A DNA stretch of 64,000 nt from Undaria pinnatifida (GCA_012845835.1 JABAKD010000018.1:2535729-2599728), one strand, 5' to 3'. Counted from the first letter of the stretch, positions 29,250 through 42,030 are shown. A program made the numbers and translations. Notes: generated from the letters alone by a model not told the origin.

Positions 29250-29985
29250 ATAAGCTACTTGCATATTCACGATTTTGAATCGTAATTTGGCATGTGGGGG
29301 GAAGAAAATCATGAAAATAATATAACTTGGTTTATGTAAGGGGCTGGCCCAGTTTGCGAGGGAAAGAAAACGTATTAGAATCCCACATGAAAAAAATGAA
29401 CGAACGACCAAGCGGCCAGGTGTCACCAACACATCGAGGCACACATCATCTTCCACAAGGCATCCCGGACACACCAGACGGCATCCACAACACTCAAGCA
29501 CTCTCTCGAAGAGGCTGCCAGGTTCCTAGAGGACGTTATGCGGGATTGCCCTCGGCAGACGGGCTGACGCATTATCAAGAATGCTCGAAGCGGCGCAATT
29601 TTAGCTCCTTGCTTCCCCGAACACGTAAAAGCCAGCACACAATTTTCGAAATCAGAAGGCTCGTCTCACGTTCGGTGGAGACCGACGAGCTGTGGCCCGA
29701 CACACAAACGCAACGCGCCACAAACTCTCCACCCACGCCAACGCCACAGGTGCGGAAAACTCCCCCGGCCCTACCCCTAGCCTGCAGCAAAGCTCGTTTG
29801 CAGCCCACCAACAGCAGCAGCAGCAGTAGAGTGGCCTTTCGGCGTTTTTGAATTTTGAGCACTCTGCTCAAGAATCAAAAAGCCATAGTCTACCCGTGCA
29901 TGAAAACCCGCGAGAAGTTTGAATTTCAAAAGCTCGGATATCGAAAGACAGGACGACACCAAGCAAGGCAGACAGGAGACACGGT
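29250..29985 (-). repeat. Duplicated segment G, uninterrupted copy
   Basis: Its reverse complement matches 34749-35058 joined to 42497-42890, that is, the two flanks of the LTR element. The shared part runs from about CTTGCATA at 29259 to ACACGGTGC at 29985. Frames are partly open in both directions (for example EEAARFLE and DCPRQTG on the plus strand) and I recognise no domain. It shows the site before the LTR insertion: GAACGTGAGACGAGCC in minus-strand reading near 29660. Confidence 0.8.
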
Positions 29986-31340
29986 GCGTCTTTCTTCACC
30001 CGGAAGCAGCCCGTCTCCACCCCTGAGGCAGCCGGTTTCCACTTTTGAAGAAGCCGGTCTCCACCTTTTTGAAGCCTCGACTTACACCATCAAACCCTCC
30101 TTGTGTCTTGCTTGCGCGGCCGTTTCCCATGTTACACACCATCGGTGTATCTGCCACTTCCGGGCTTGCAAGGAAGACGGCACAGACGAAACCCTTGGTC
30201 TCCAGTAAGACGATCCAGCAAGAAGTTTGTGGTTCGAGAGATATGTGCTCAACAAAACACTCGAGGGTTTCATAATTGATGTTTCACACAAGATCGACAA
30301 GATCGGGAATACAGATCTTGACTGTAGAATATCTACCGCTTGTTGTAGTCTACATCATGACGTGGTAATCGATGACTCGTCCTAGGTGTAGACTATACTT
30401 CTGAATCGTTTCACATTGATTGTTTAATCTGTCCCGTCTCTCTCTGCTGTGACATGAAACCCAACCCAAGTAAATTCTCCCCATACATCATACATTATTA
30501 TCATGAGAACCTTCAAACCGTTATGTTTTGTTCCCAGCAGTTGGGCACATCAACAAACGAGAGGAGTAACAGAAAACCGCGCCGCAGTCACCCACACACA
30601 GCATCACAGAAACCTCTACGCAGTCGGTAGTCAGTGTCGAGAGTGGGAACCAGTCGGTGGGCTCCCGGCCATGTATACTGACACCCTTCCGCGATGTTTG
30701 CTGTGGTGCTATTCTCCGTTCTGCAACAACACGTCTTGTTCATACATGTACTCCTAAACTTCCCAAAATAAAAAAAAACTGCATCACAGCCGGTAGCATG
30801 ACCAGAAAAATGATTGTATGGTGTGTTTAGAGTACACCCCGCGCCCGTGCTTATAATTCATCCTGTGGTCACAGACTGTGGGACAGGGTAAACCAAGCAA
30901 TCGCAACGATTAACGAAAATAAAACAAGTGAAATGCCGGCGTACCGGGCACGACAGGACAACAAAACGAGCGAGACCGTAACACAAGAAAAAGAGAAAAG
31001 GAAAAAAGAAAACACCAGGGGGCTCTGAAGAATGAGATGCAAGAAAGTCAGAACGGCTGCAATGAGAAACAGCTTATGCGCTGATGAAGGGAAACACAGC
31101 TAACTGTTGCACGGCCGAAACAGCAGGAAGAAGAGAATGATACCGGCATAAGGCCGGTGGGGAGGGAAAAGAAGAGAATAATGATAGAAATAAGGCAATA
31201 AAAATGAACAAAGCAAGCAAAACAACAAGCGAGTGTCATTACTGCCGCGTTCGCGCTCCCCCCGTTGAGCTCGATGAATACAAACAAAGAAAAAGAATAC
31301 CGCTCACTGCAGGGTTTAGGGCATTACTGTTCTTGAACAT
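29986..31340. other. No gene recognised
   Basis: Short frames on both strands (for example 29855-30208 plus and 30503-30757 plus) lack recognisable motifs or splice support. A-rich sequence lies at 30900-31260. Confidence 0.4.
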
Positions 31341-31351
31341 GCTCCACATAT

Positions 31352-31603
31352 TGTTGTTGTTGAGTTGTTGTTCTCACATTAACTCGCATAATCAAGTCCG
31401 TGGTCACAGGACAGGCTCCAGTCACTCTGGAGCTGAGGAATACCCCAGGGAAAAACACACGCAACCCACGGTGATACACGCATATATCACAGCTGACGCA
31501 ATTGCCTCACCAGAAACATATAAAAGTGAAATCGGGAGTCAGTCTACGATGTGCCAGGTCCAGGCCGGTGCATACGTCTCACTACTCAAGCCTGGAGAAA
31601 CCA
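31352..31603 (-). repeat. CAA-tailed element, copy 2
   Basis: Minus strand: it starts, in plus reading, with a short TTGTTGTTG run, then TCTCACATTAACTCGCATAA, GACAGGCTCCAGTCACTCTG and GGGAGTCAGTCTACGATGTG. Confidence 0.75.
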
Positions 31604-31689
31604 CATATAAGTCGAACCGGTACCTTGCTACACCATGTATCATTTCATTTCGGCGTTCGTCCAGAGTTGTATTGGTACGCCCTCCCCCC

Positions 31690-33215
31690 CCTCCACCCTC
31701 TAGCTTCCCCTTGTTGCTGTTGTCCGTCCGCTGTTTCGTGGATTGGCCAGCTCTTGTCCGCCTCGTTCTGTGCTATTTCATCATGAAGCGACCCGCCGCG
31801 TCGACGACCCCCCGGTACCAGTTTCCACTATTCTTAGCCGCCCTCGACCATGGCACACTCTCTACTCCTAACAGCAAAAGAGGGGTTGTCCGTTGACCTT
31901 CATGGTGGCTTTGAATGCTTTGATGTCGTCTGTTAGAGATTGGACCCAGTTATTTTCTGGTGGGCCTGGTCTCGGGTTCTCCCCCTACACCATCCATCGT
32001 CCCAAACATCCCGCGATGGGTCAGTCGCTCATTTGTCGTCCGTTGTACGACTTTCGCAAAGAGGAGGTGGCGTTTGCGGGTGGTCGTCTCAACGCTCTCA
32101 CATTGTGTTGAGGGCCTTGGCGGTCGATATGTGGTGGTCGGTGCGTTGTCGGCGCTGGAAGAGACAATATCCGTTCGGAGGAGGTTTTATTGTACCGTTC
32201 GGACGTCAGCGAAGTGCCCCTGGCCGAGATTCCGAGCCACACGCCCCCGCAGAGCAGGGTTTCCATCACTTCGGTCCTTATCAGGCGCACCGTTAGAGTG
32301 AACGAAGCATCTTCCATATCATACAGCTCCGGCTTGAAACGATCGTAGCATGCCCAGACGCGACTCGGATCCGTCGTTTAACGCATGGCAGAATATCGGC
32401 GCTTGCGTTGATAAAACCGCGCCTAGGTACAGAAAATGCATCGTCTGCATATAGACTTTAACTCTGGACTTTGGCCCGCCGCTTCGACAACAAGCAGTGG
32501 GCCCGAGAGAACCTTGTTGAGTGTGCGGAGCGCAGCATTGTCTCCGTTTTCGTTTCGGACAGGGTGAGATCTGCTTATTCCCAAACGGTCACAATGAGGG
32601 TCATCTTCGCAAGGTCTTCCGTTGTTTTAGACACAATGCCTGCATCGTCGGCGTACAGCATACCACTGACCTCTGTACACATGCCAGTGGTTCAAGCTCC
32701 AGCCCGCCCTCCCCGAAGTCCTCCTCGAGGTGCACCAATCCCCTCAAAATGTCTGGGTCCTCACTGAAACTTAGACGAACGTAATGTATCGCTGTGCGGC
32801 GAAAAATACATTGCGAAGAAGCGGCGACAGTACACATCATTGCCGCAAGCCCTGAGTGACGTCTTGCCATTCTTAATGTTCGCCGTCATCCGTACGCACG
32901 CGAGCTCGCATGTCTTCGTGGAACTGGCGAAATAATGGTCGACATCTCGTCTCTTAATACGCGGAAATGTACGAGCACCACCCTCAGCCGCTCTCGGTGG
33001 ACGGAGTTCTATGACATCTGGAGATCGACAAAGAACATCAACAGAGGGATTCTCCTATTAATAGCTCGTCTGAGTTCTTGCAATCGGCGCACGACGAATG
33101 CTTCGAACATATTCTTCCTCGATACAAATGAAGGGCTGGCACTCCCTCCAGAGTTGTAATCGCTCAAGGAGACACTAATACTCCGGGGCTCAGAACCACG
33201 AAATCGCGGCATCAT
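31690..33215 (-). pseudogene. Non-LTR retrotransposon (LINE) relic, reverse transcriptase C-terminal half
   Basis: Minus-strand pieces in order: VRRLQEL (33190-33090); HYVRLSFSEDPDILRGLVHL and EEDFGEGGLELEPLACV (32790-32660); a decayed [10 protein letters not shown] box (about 32640); a stretch equivalent to LKVRLLKAEVVETLLYG, here LTVRLIRTEVMETLLCGG (32310-32250); and near the end LLGVESVPWSRAAKNSGNWY and RGVVDAAGRFMMK (31880-31780). It parallels the copy at 47.8-49.3 kb motif for motif, including a G-rich end (C-rich in plus reading near 31680). Many stops and frameshifts. No endonuclease domain is seen. Confidence 0.78.
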
Positions 33216-34150
33216 TCATCATACCATCGACGTTGCTGATGCCACTGCTGTTGAGCGCCGTTTGTTGTGTTGTGAAAATATAGACTATATTATTCCACTC
33301 GGTCGAGTGTCAGGTACTTGTGTACCACATGCTGTTGTCGCCCGACCGCAGAATGAGAATTGTATCAACATAGACTACACAGTATACAGCAGCAACCGTA
33401 ACGAACGTCAAGACTTCCTTCTGACACTCATGTAGATGACCAAAAACAGCAACACGCATTTTGGCGATGTGACAACAAACCAACGAACTGCAAACCGCCG
33501 GCTATTCACCAACCAACAACGCACTCAGGGTGAGGGCATTTTTTTGTGGTCATAAATATCTTAATCAAAGTAGGCTCGGCGTAGACGAGAGGGGCAATGG
33601 CCCGGGGTACAGTGAAGGGCGCAACCTGTAGGGCGCAAGCCGTGCGACCCCCCTCCACAGTAAAGCGCTGTCCCACACCACCCAGCCCGCGATCAAGGGG
33701 TTGCGCTGAGTTGTTTTGTTGTATGAATTTTTATTTTGCTTTTGCGGGAGAAGCGAGCAAGGACCGCATCGAATGTTTTTGTCACAGCAATGTGGAGTGC
33801 AAGCGCGGACTCTACGAACGCAAGATGCCGGTGAGATAGGTCCACACCACATAGACAAAACGCAGACAGTGGGTCGCCCACGCCTGCCGCGAGCACACCA
33901 TATCTGTAGGGCTCTGCCATGACCTCCACCTTGTATTCGACAGAGTTTTGTTATTATCAAAATGCGTGACGTCATCGACCGATCGCTTCCTGCTGTGGGT
34001 GGACAACGACCATTGACAGTGATTGGTCCAATTATTGTCTTTTCAACGACTGGCTAGAATAATCTGGCTTTTAATTTCATAAAAAAAAATTTAAGGACGT
34101 CAGCCGTGAGTTTCGTTCACGTGAGAATTTGAAATATTTGAATTTTGAAG
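33216..34150. other. No gene recognised
   Basis: Frames at 33597-33839 (plus) and 33693-33929 (minus) overlap and neither shows a motif I recognise. Confidence 0.35.
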
Positions 34151-34155
34151 AAAAC

Positions 34156-34748
34156 ATGGGCATTGGTGGGCTTTCGCGTCTACTCAAGGACGTCGCGCGC
34201 GGGAGGTGGTGGATCTCAAGAGACTGCTGTGAGGGCGTCGTTCCTGTCGACGGCCGCGTTCTCATGCACAAATATCGAGCACACGGATGACGCTGCAAAG
34301 GCTCTCGTTTTTTCGGAAAACGACGAGGTCCATCTGTTTGAATATCTACGCAGCCGAGCTAAAAACGCCGCTATTGTCGGTACTCGCCGAAGCGGCGCCA
34401 CCGGGCAAGCGGAGGACCTCCCATGAAAGATGGGAGCATGTGGAGAGAGCAAAGAGGTCTTGCACGGAGATGCGTCTGCGACGTGAACCGAGGGCACATG
34501 TACCACACTGGGCGACGAAGGCAGTATGCTTCAGCTCGTCGGTCACGGCGAACATTCATTGCGAAAATATTTCAGCCATGCCATCGAGGGCGTAGACTGC
34601 TACATCTCCCCGGTCGAAGCGGACACACAGATCAAACTGATGGAAACAGTGTTCACTCGGCGAATCGGCAAGACGTGCCACGTATCGGCGACCCAGACTC
34701 CGATTTGATCGTCCTCGGGGTGAGTCTGGTCCTCTCAAACAGGATGCA
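34156..34748 (+). pseudogene. Rad2/XPG-family (FEN1-like) nuclease fragment, frameshifted
   Basis: A structure-specific nuclease family that cuts DNA flaps and bubbles. The ATG at 34156 gives MGIGGLSRLLKDVA, then VVPVDGRVLMHKYRA, the family N-terminus with the first metal-binding Asp in VDG. A frame change leads to AAKALVFSENDEVHLFEYLR, another to APPGKRRTSHERWEHVERAK (end of the N region), another to SHAIEGVDCYISPVEADTQI (internal domain with Glu-Ala-Asp) and a last one to DSDLIVLG, the DSD metal site. At least four frame changes occur in 600 bp, so it is a pseudogene unless very short introns explain some of them. Similarity stops at 34749, where duplicated segment G begins. The helix-hairpin-helix part expected next is not seen. 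Confidence 0.72.
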
Positions 34749-35058
34749 CCGTGTCTCCGGTCTGCATTGCTTGGTGTCGTCCTGTCTTCCGATATCCGAG
34801 CTTTTCGAATTCAAACTCTGTTCACGGGTTTTCATGTACGGGTGTGGCTTTTTGATTCTTGAGCGGAATGCTCAATATTCATAAAACGCCGAAAGGCCAC
34901 TTTACTGCTGCTGTTGGTGGGTTGCAAACAGGCTTTGCTACAGGCCAGGGTTAGGGCCGGGAGAGTCATCCGCACCTGTGGCGTTGGCGTGCGTGGAGAG
35001 TTTGTGGCGCGTTGCGTTTGTGTGTGGGCCACAGCTCGTCGGTCTCCAAAGAACGTGA
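34749..35058 (+). repeat. Duplicated segment G, left part (interrupted copy)
   Basis: Reverse complement of about 29675-29985. It ends at GAACGTGA, directly before the LTR. Confidence 0.82.
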
Positions 35059-35514
35059 TGTTACGGTTACATTGTTACGGTTGATAGGAGTTGCACTTTT
35101 GGGAATGCGTTAGTCCCAATAGGTACTAGCAGTATGGTCCGTCTTGCAGGGTCCCCGTCGGGGAGCGACTGGTTCCTCGCCTCCCTCTGCTCTGTACTCC
35201 TTTGCTTGCCCTGAGTTAGCAATAATCCATAAAGCGAATACTGTACCCACGACCGGAGACCTTCTACTCCTTCTCACAAGCCACCTTCAAGGCTACACTA
35301 TCGCTGTTCAGGCTCAACCACCGAACTCGGTACCGATCGGGAGGCTGCTATCATCAGGTCGGTAGCAGTCCTTTGTAGGCTGGGTCCCTCTGGCACCTTC
35401 CTCTCTGTACAATGCACACAGGACCTAGGGTCCTGCCGCATGAATGGCTAGAGACCACTCAGACCCACATAGACATCGGATCCGCCTCTATCCCTAGCCT
35501 CCCCTTCCGTAATA
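35059..35514 (+). repeat. 5' LTR
   Basis: Begins TGTTACGG and ends CCGTAATA, an inverted pair with TA in place of the usual terminal CA. I see one difference from the 3' LTR (ACACAGGACC here, ACACAAGACC there). Confidence 0.92.
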
Positions 35515-35533
35515 TGGTGTCCAATCCGAGACC
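35515..35533 (+). promoter_or_regulatory. Putative primer-binding site
   Basis: TGGTGTCCAATCCGAGACC abuts the LTR. The leading TGG would pair with the CCA end of a tRNA. The tRNA is not identified. Confidence 0.6.
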
Positions 35534-37556
35534 TCCGTGCTGTAGATGAACCGTAGTTGCGCTTTCCATGCTGTAGCCGCGTGGCTTGTAAGCTCTTTCG
35601 CGCCTTTCTGTTTTTTTTTGCCCGCTGGCACGTGTTGGCGCTTCTGTTTTTTTTCCATCCGCTTTGTCATACGCACTTGTAGGGGAAGGCAGAGCGCTTG
35701 GGTGTGTTCGATTTTTTTTCCTTTGCCCGTTGCCGCCACCACAATAGCTGTTCCTGTACCCGCGTGGATAGCTGGTTGCCACTGACTGGACAGTTGAACT
35801 ACCAGGTTGATCGGATTGAGTGATCATTGATGGGTCGTGTCTCTCGCACTTGCGGCTCCACAGCAGCAGACTCACCCGTGCGGCAGCCAGAAACGATGAT
35901 GAGAGAGAGTGTGCAAAGTGCGTAAGACCGAAGACCCCGAGTCGAGCTGCGTGCTAGTGTTTGAACCTCGTGCATGTTTGGGATCATCCTCGTGACCTCT
36001 CCCCCCTGGACTAGTCTCACATTTGGCAGTGACTTGTCGACCACCGTGGTGTCAGAGCGCTATTTTGGTGTGGGTTGGGCCTCTCTAGTAAAACCTCTCC
36101 TTCCCACCCTACCTACTAGTGACGCGGCGCTTGACGCTCGATCATTTATCGAAAAAAAAAAAATAAAAAAAAAAATAATAAAAATAATGAAAACGTCTGG
36201 ACTCCCCCGCGCTTGTGGGTTGTGTTATCGTGCTGTGTTTTTTAGTTATTTGTTTTGCCCTGTGGGTGGGTATACTGCTGTAGCTTGGGACCTTAATCCC
36301 AAAAACAAAAATGCACCGAACTGTTACTCGCTTGGTATAAGACTGGTATACCACTCCTCTCTCTCCGTGCTGTCGCATCAGCCCACCTACTGTTTGCTCG
36401 AGCCCATCGTTCTCGTCGTTTTGTATAGCGCACAAAAAACAAGCACCCCGCTGTTTCTGAATTATTTTGTCACCTTGTCTGCATTCACATGTGTCCATCC
36501 GGGATACGCGCTTGCCCTCGCGGGTGATCACCCTGTGTATTTCCCTCTGGTTTCGGGTTTCTCGTCGTGGTTCTGTGTGCTGCTTTTTCTGCGGCTGCTC
36601 CTCTTGTGCCCCTCTGCTGCTATATATTTTTTGTGCTCCGAGCGCATGGCATCATCACTCATTTTGTTCCTCTTTTTCGAAGCGCGTGAGCGCGACTTTT
36701 GGCGCGCGCTCCTGGGAGCCCAGCCTGTCCAGCAGCAGTTAGGTGGACACGGTGCCGCCTTTGCACGCGTCCCGCGTCGATACCCAATCGCGTCGCTTTC
36801 ATGATGCTATTTTCTCGTCCTTGTTTGTGTTTTTTTTTGTTTTGTTGTTTTTTTTGTTCACTTGAACATTGTGTCGACATTTTTCGCGAGTGGATCCCAT
36901 ATTACAACGCAGAAGTATTGCTGCTGTAAACTAACTATTTCGACTGGTATCCGCTGATCTTTTGGGTCCACGACACACCCAGGGGAGCACGCTACCCTGG
37001 AGTTTGTCTGTATCGTTGCTCTCACCATGGCTCCCTCCAGTTCCCATTGCCCTCTCTGTCGTTGTCGGATGGCACAGGTGGAAGTTAAACAGCAGTACAC
37101 CCGGTTAGGCCCCCGCCCTAGACTTTCCGGCAGCCAGCTCAAAAATGATGAAAGAGAAGCAAAAGCATAAGTCCGAAGGGATGCGGGATAGTGGTTTGAG
37201 TGCGCGCCACGGGTGTACTGGCTGCGGAAACTCCCAGGCCTTTTTTCCGCACGTGTGTCTCTGCTGTCGCTGCCGTTGCTGTTGCCGCGCGTTGTTGCCT
37301 GCGTTGCTTGTTCTCCACTGTTTGGGGTGCCCCGTGAGCACTGCCTACAGCAGGAGAGGCCCAAAGTGGTACGATGTTCGAATTTTTACACTCGCAACAA
37401 CAGCAGTTCCTTGCGCTGAGAAATAGGACAGCAGTGATGTATGTGTCTTGTGTTGATAAGAGGGGAGCCTCGCGACGTTTGAAATTACTGAACCCATTCC
37501 TGACGTACTTGAGTTGTGTTCCCCAGCCACAACGGCACAATGGGAGTGTCTTCCCC

Positions 37557-37850
37557 TGGTTGAGCCGTGTTGTTGTCTCCTATGTTGGGGGAGACGACAA
37601 CCAGTCTCCTCTGGGTCCGCGCCTTTCTGGGTCGTATCGCTACTATACATTCTGCTACTGCTGTATTTCACATGCCCCACTTCCCATTACTGTTATTTAG
37701 CCTGCAATGGGAGGGTCTGCGCCTGGTCGAGCCGTGTTGTTGTCTCCTATGTTTGGGGGGACAGCAACCAGTCTCCTCTGGGTGCCTGGTCGAGCCGTGT
37801 TGTTGTCTCCTATGTTTGGGGGGACAGCAACCAGTCTCCTCTGGGTCCGA
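37557..37850 (+). repeat. About 62-bp tandem repeats
   Basis: CTGGTCGAGCCGTGTTGTTG ... GACAGCAACCAGTCTCCTCT occurs twice in a row near 37726-37848, and a diverged third copy lies at 37557-37617. Confidence 0.88.
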
Positions 37851-37949
37851 GCCCTCCCGCGCCATCATGTCACCTGATATATTTCCACTGCTGTATTGCT
37901 AACATGCCACTTGTCTTCCCACTTTAGGAGCTGTGTCAATCAATTAATA

Positions 37950-38040
37950 ATTTTTTTTATTTTTTTATTTTTTTTCTCCGGCGGATGGGGAAAAATAAAG
38001 TATTGGCTCACCACACTTCCACGTATTTTCATACGCGTAT
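37950..38040 (-). repeat. A-tailed CCGCCGGAG repeat, copy 3
   Basis: Minus strand: ACGCGTATGAAAATACGTGG, AAGTGTGGTGAGCC and CCCCATCCGCCGGAG followed by an A-rich run. Confidence 0.8.
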
Positions 38041-38891
38041 AATTAAATTTAATTTCATTTAATTCAATTCAATTCAGGTGTTGGCGCTGTGGTACGCTGA
38101 GCTTACTGCACTTTGTGTCATTGTTGTTTTGCTCGATATGCTCTCTGGTATCGCTTGCGGATTCATTATTAATAGTGAACCGGGTACACATGACTGGATG
38201 CTGTTAACGGTTTTCTGGTGATGGTTTCACCTGCTGTCCCGCTAATAATGTTGATGTTTCCCTGTTTTTGCATCCACTTCGTTCGTGATCAAACCGGTGA
38301 TGTTTGACCCGAGCAAACACGTTCACCCATGATCACGCACGTTTTGCCTGTGATCAAACCCAACTCCACGTTTGCTCGTGATCAAACTGGAGGTGGTCGC
38401 TGTCGATCAATCTTTGTAAATTTGTTACGTACGCTATGCATGCCTATCTTCATCTGTCATTTCATTTTGCCGGGAAGGGTTCCACTGTTGTTACTGCTGT
38501 GTCGTCGGGTTGTTGTTGCGGTTGTGGCTACCGCGACATCGTCGTGTGATGCAGTAGTTGCTGAACCGCCCTCCTGTTTTTCCATCCCTTCCTTGTTTCC
38601 TTTGCCCCATTACTTTGTGCTCTGTTTTGGACGCAGGCGATGATTTCGGTGGGGACATCGCTGTCGTCAGACACAGCAAGCAGTAACCACATAGTTGGCT
38701 CTCTTTAGGATGAGGCAACGACACGGATACTAGAGCCGCTTGATGATGTATCTTGTTTTTTTTTATTGAACCGAATGTCATGTGCGCACGAATAGTTTCG
38801 TTTCTTCGTATATATTGAAAGGCTCGCATGTTCCGCTGTATTTGTCAACCCCCTCCCGTTTGCATTCATCTCTCAAACAATGTATTCTGCT

Positions 38892-39004
38892 GCTACGCCG
38901 CTGTTTTCTGCTATTGTTGATGTCTGACCGCCTCCGCCTGTCTCTACTGCTGCTGTTTTCTGCTATTGTTGCTGTCTGACCGCCTCCGCCTGTCTCTACT
39001 GCTG
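38892..39004 (+). repeat. Tandem duplication of about 55 bp
   Basis: CTGTTTTCTGCTATTGTTG, then TGTCTGACCGCCTCCGCCTG, twice. Confidence 0.82.
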
Positions 39005-39390
39005 GTGGTTTTGGTTCGCATGTCCTTCTCAGGATAGCATGATTGCGCATATACTTTTGCGCTCCTTTGTTTGTACAAAGACTCGCATACTGCGCCATAT
39101 TCCTCAGTTAGCTCGTTCACTCATTTCTTGTGTTGCTTTCCGCTGCTGTTCTGCTGTTGCTTTTTGCCGCGGTTGCTGCCTTGCTATGCGACCTTCGTTT
39201 GTTTCTCTTTTCGTTTTTGTTTTTTCATGGTACATCCGGTTGGTGGCAGATGTTCGATTTGGAGTGGAGTAGTTCGGTCAAAAAAATATTACGATGCTTT
39301 GTTGCGATAGCGGGGTGAATGTTATGTGTGGGTATCTGTATCTAGAAAATTACTCTGGTGTGCGAGACGTATGTTCACGTGTTTGGTCAT

Positions 39391-39591
39391 AGTAATTGGT
39401 CAGGCCGCCGGAGCAAACACATAGATGTGCGGTTCCATTTCGTCCGAGAGCTACTTCGTGCGAAGAAAAATGATATTCAATTTGTAGCTTCGGAAGAGCA
39501 GCACGCGGATTTTTTTACAAAATCCCTCGCGGCGACCCCTTTTAATCTCACCGTAAGTTTTTTGTTGAACCTACCGTTGAGTGATGAGTAA
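39391..39591 (+). pseudogene. Copia RNase H C-terminal remnant
   Basis: Reads RSKHIDVRFHFVRELL, then FVASEEQHADFFTKSLAATP before a TAA. This is the end of copia pol (the RSKHIDxRxHFxRE and ADxxTKxL motifs). The catalytic residues of RNase H lie upstream and are not present. Confidence 0.85.
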
Positions 39592-40729
39592 AGGGTGTGA
39601 GCATTATTCGTGCCATGTTTGAGTCATGCGAGGAATAATTTGTCAGGCCGCCACCCCACGCTACTTTGAGGGGCATGGGTGAGTAGGGCGCTACTTGGCA
39701 TTTTAGGTTCTGGCCATGGTAATCGTTTGAATGGGGCCATTGTTGCAATCACAATGGTTTGGATGATACAAGACATACAGGGGGTTTTGACCCGGTGGCC
39801 AATTTTCCTCCTGCGGGACTGTAGTTAGCTGTCCGTTGGGCCTAGCTTTTCGTTTTGGATAAAGTGGGGTCGGGGGGAATGCCGTTTTGTTGTGGGTTAA
39901 GACGGGAATCACCCGGGCACCGGTCAGCCGGGTGTAAAACAGTATGGGGCAGCAAGATGTGTGTTATTTTACAATAGTGCGACGACGTTGTGAACGCTGT
40001 TGTACTTGGGTTGGGTGCGAGTGTTCGAGTTGACTTCCTTGTTTTTTATTTTTCTTCATTGACACTATTTTATGAAGGGTGCGAGCTACTGTCGGTATGA
40101 AGTCTCTTGAACAGTGACGAGTTTGTAATCAGTGGTTGGATAGGGCTTGATTTTGACAGGCGAACAGGTGTTTGTTCGTCAGGAGGCTGCATACTACGTG
40201 CCGTTGTAGTCCTTCGATTTCAGGCCACTTGCCGGTCTTGGTTTGCCAGTCTAAATTCTTCCTTTTTCTGGTGTTGGTTACTGTTGGCCGTGTTACTTCG
40301 TTTTGCTTTGTTTTTTTTATGTTTGATAGCCGTGTTGGCTGCTATGTTTTGTTTTTGTGTTGGTCGTTGTTGGCCGTGTCGTTTCGTTTTGCTTTTTGCC
40401 TTGTTTGACTTACTTTGGAGGCTCAACTGTGTTGTTACAATCTTTCTGCGATTGTAATGGCTTTGTTTCGGAGTTACCAATGGGATTTTATCGGGCTCTT
40501 GCTCGTTGTATGGGTTTCCCCTGGGCATCTGCGTTGATTTTATTTCACAGCTCATGGGGGGTATGCCCTGTTTCTAGGATCGGCACTGCTTTAAGATTCG
40601 GATAGGCTGTTGGTATAGTCTCTTGAGAAGTGACGGGGTCGTGTTTCCTATTTGGGTATGAGTTGAGTTTAAATAGACTATTCAGTGGTTGTTTGGTGAG
40701 GGCTTCATGCTTATCCTCGACCTTCAGCC

Positions 40730-41060
40730 GTTTATTTTGTTTGCGGTTTATGTCACATTCTACCTTTTTGTGCTTTGATACCTGGCATCGGAGTTCTGCT
40801 TTTGCCAAAGGTTTAGGATCTCTTTGCCCGTCGTGCTTTTCTTCTTTTTGCGGTATGTTATTGAGCTACCGACATTGCGTCTTGGTGGAGGATTATATTG
40901 TATGCCGTTTATTTTGTTTGAGGTTTATTTTGTCAGATTCTTCTTATTTTTGTGCTTTGATGCCTGGCATCGGAGTTCCGCTTTTGCCGAAGATTAATAA
41001 TTCTTTGCCCGTCGTGCTTTTGTTCCTTTTGCGATATGTTGCTGAGTTACCGACGTTGCA
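40730..41060 (+). repeat. Diverged tandem duplication of about 185 bp
   Basis: TTTGTGCTTTGATACCTGGC, CATCGGAGTTCTGCTTTTGC and TTTGCCCGTCGTGCTTTT recur in order about 180 bp apart with scattered differences. Confidence 0.8.
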
Positions 41061-42030
41061 TTTTGATGGGAAATTACATTGTACGTGGGCAGACTCAAAG
41101 AGGACTAGACGAGTCAGTTCCGTGGAGTTTCGTGCTGCTTCCATGCACGTCAATTTCGTTCACATACGGACTTTGAGCCATTGAATGGTGGTCAGGCGAT
41201 CAAATACGCAGTGAAAAGGCAGGGGGGAGGGTTTTTATCGAGGATTTCTCTCTTATGGCCCCTGTGTTTTCGGTTTGTTAGCCTATCCTCGAGGTCATTA
41301 TTTCTGTAAAAAGTTTTGCGGCTCTGTACCCTTGGCTATACAGTCACAGTACTGCTATAGCATATGGCTCTTGTCATCGCACTATGCTAGGGGGGAAGTT
41401 ATGGTGTTGTCGATTTTCGAGCGTGCCCCCAGTTGACAGCCAGCTAAAGTTTGAATGTTTGGAGACGGGCTGATTAGATGTTCTGGTCTGATTGGTAGTC
41501 GAAGGGTGGCCCTGCGCTCGGTAGCACCCAAGTGGGTTCGTGCGGTGTGCCGTGGCGTTTGTGTGAGTTTGGTGTTGTAGGGCTTTGCGCTATGGGTTTT
41601 TTCCTGGATGGCCAGGTTTTTCCCGCGCTGTAGGTGTTGAGAGCCGGGCAGCAACTACAGTGGGAACACCAAGCGAGGGACGGTTTTTTTTTAGAGTATT
41701 TTACGTCCGAGTGCCACTTGGTGTTTTCGGTTGTTGTCTAAATTCTAGGGCTCTCGGGATGGGGAGCGAAGGGTTTTTCCCGGAAGCCGGTTTTACCTTC
41801 GCGCAAGTCGATGTCGGGCCACGAGCCAACGCGCAGTGAGAATTATGAAGAGCAGTGGATTTTATTTGAGTTTTGCCACTATTTGCCTCTTGTAATTTTC
41901 GGTTGGCCGTTCGACCTACTCAAAGACATCACCGGTAGTTTTCGCCAAAGGAAGTGTGTCACCTCGCGGTTGTCACCCTCCCTGCTACCGTTAATTAGTA
42001 TGTTGCAGCTGACGAACAGCTGTTCATACT

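Larger units (their letters stand above)
35534..39390 (+). other. LTR element interior without recognisable genes
   Basis: Frames such as 35974-36804 (plus) and 36858-37364 (minus) have no gag or pol motif. Contains tandem duplications at 37557-37850 and 38892-39004 and a copy of the A-tailed repeat at 37950-38040. Confidence 0.5.

Noticed and set aside
35974-36804. 276-residue frame as gag of the LTR element
   Set aside because: It has no nucleocapsid CCHC motif or other gag feature and is Leu/Phe/Ser-rich in T-rich DNA. I could not support it.
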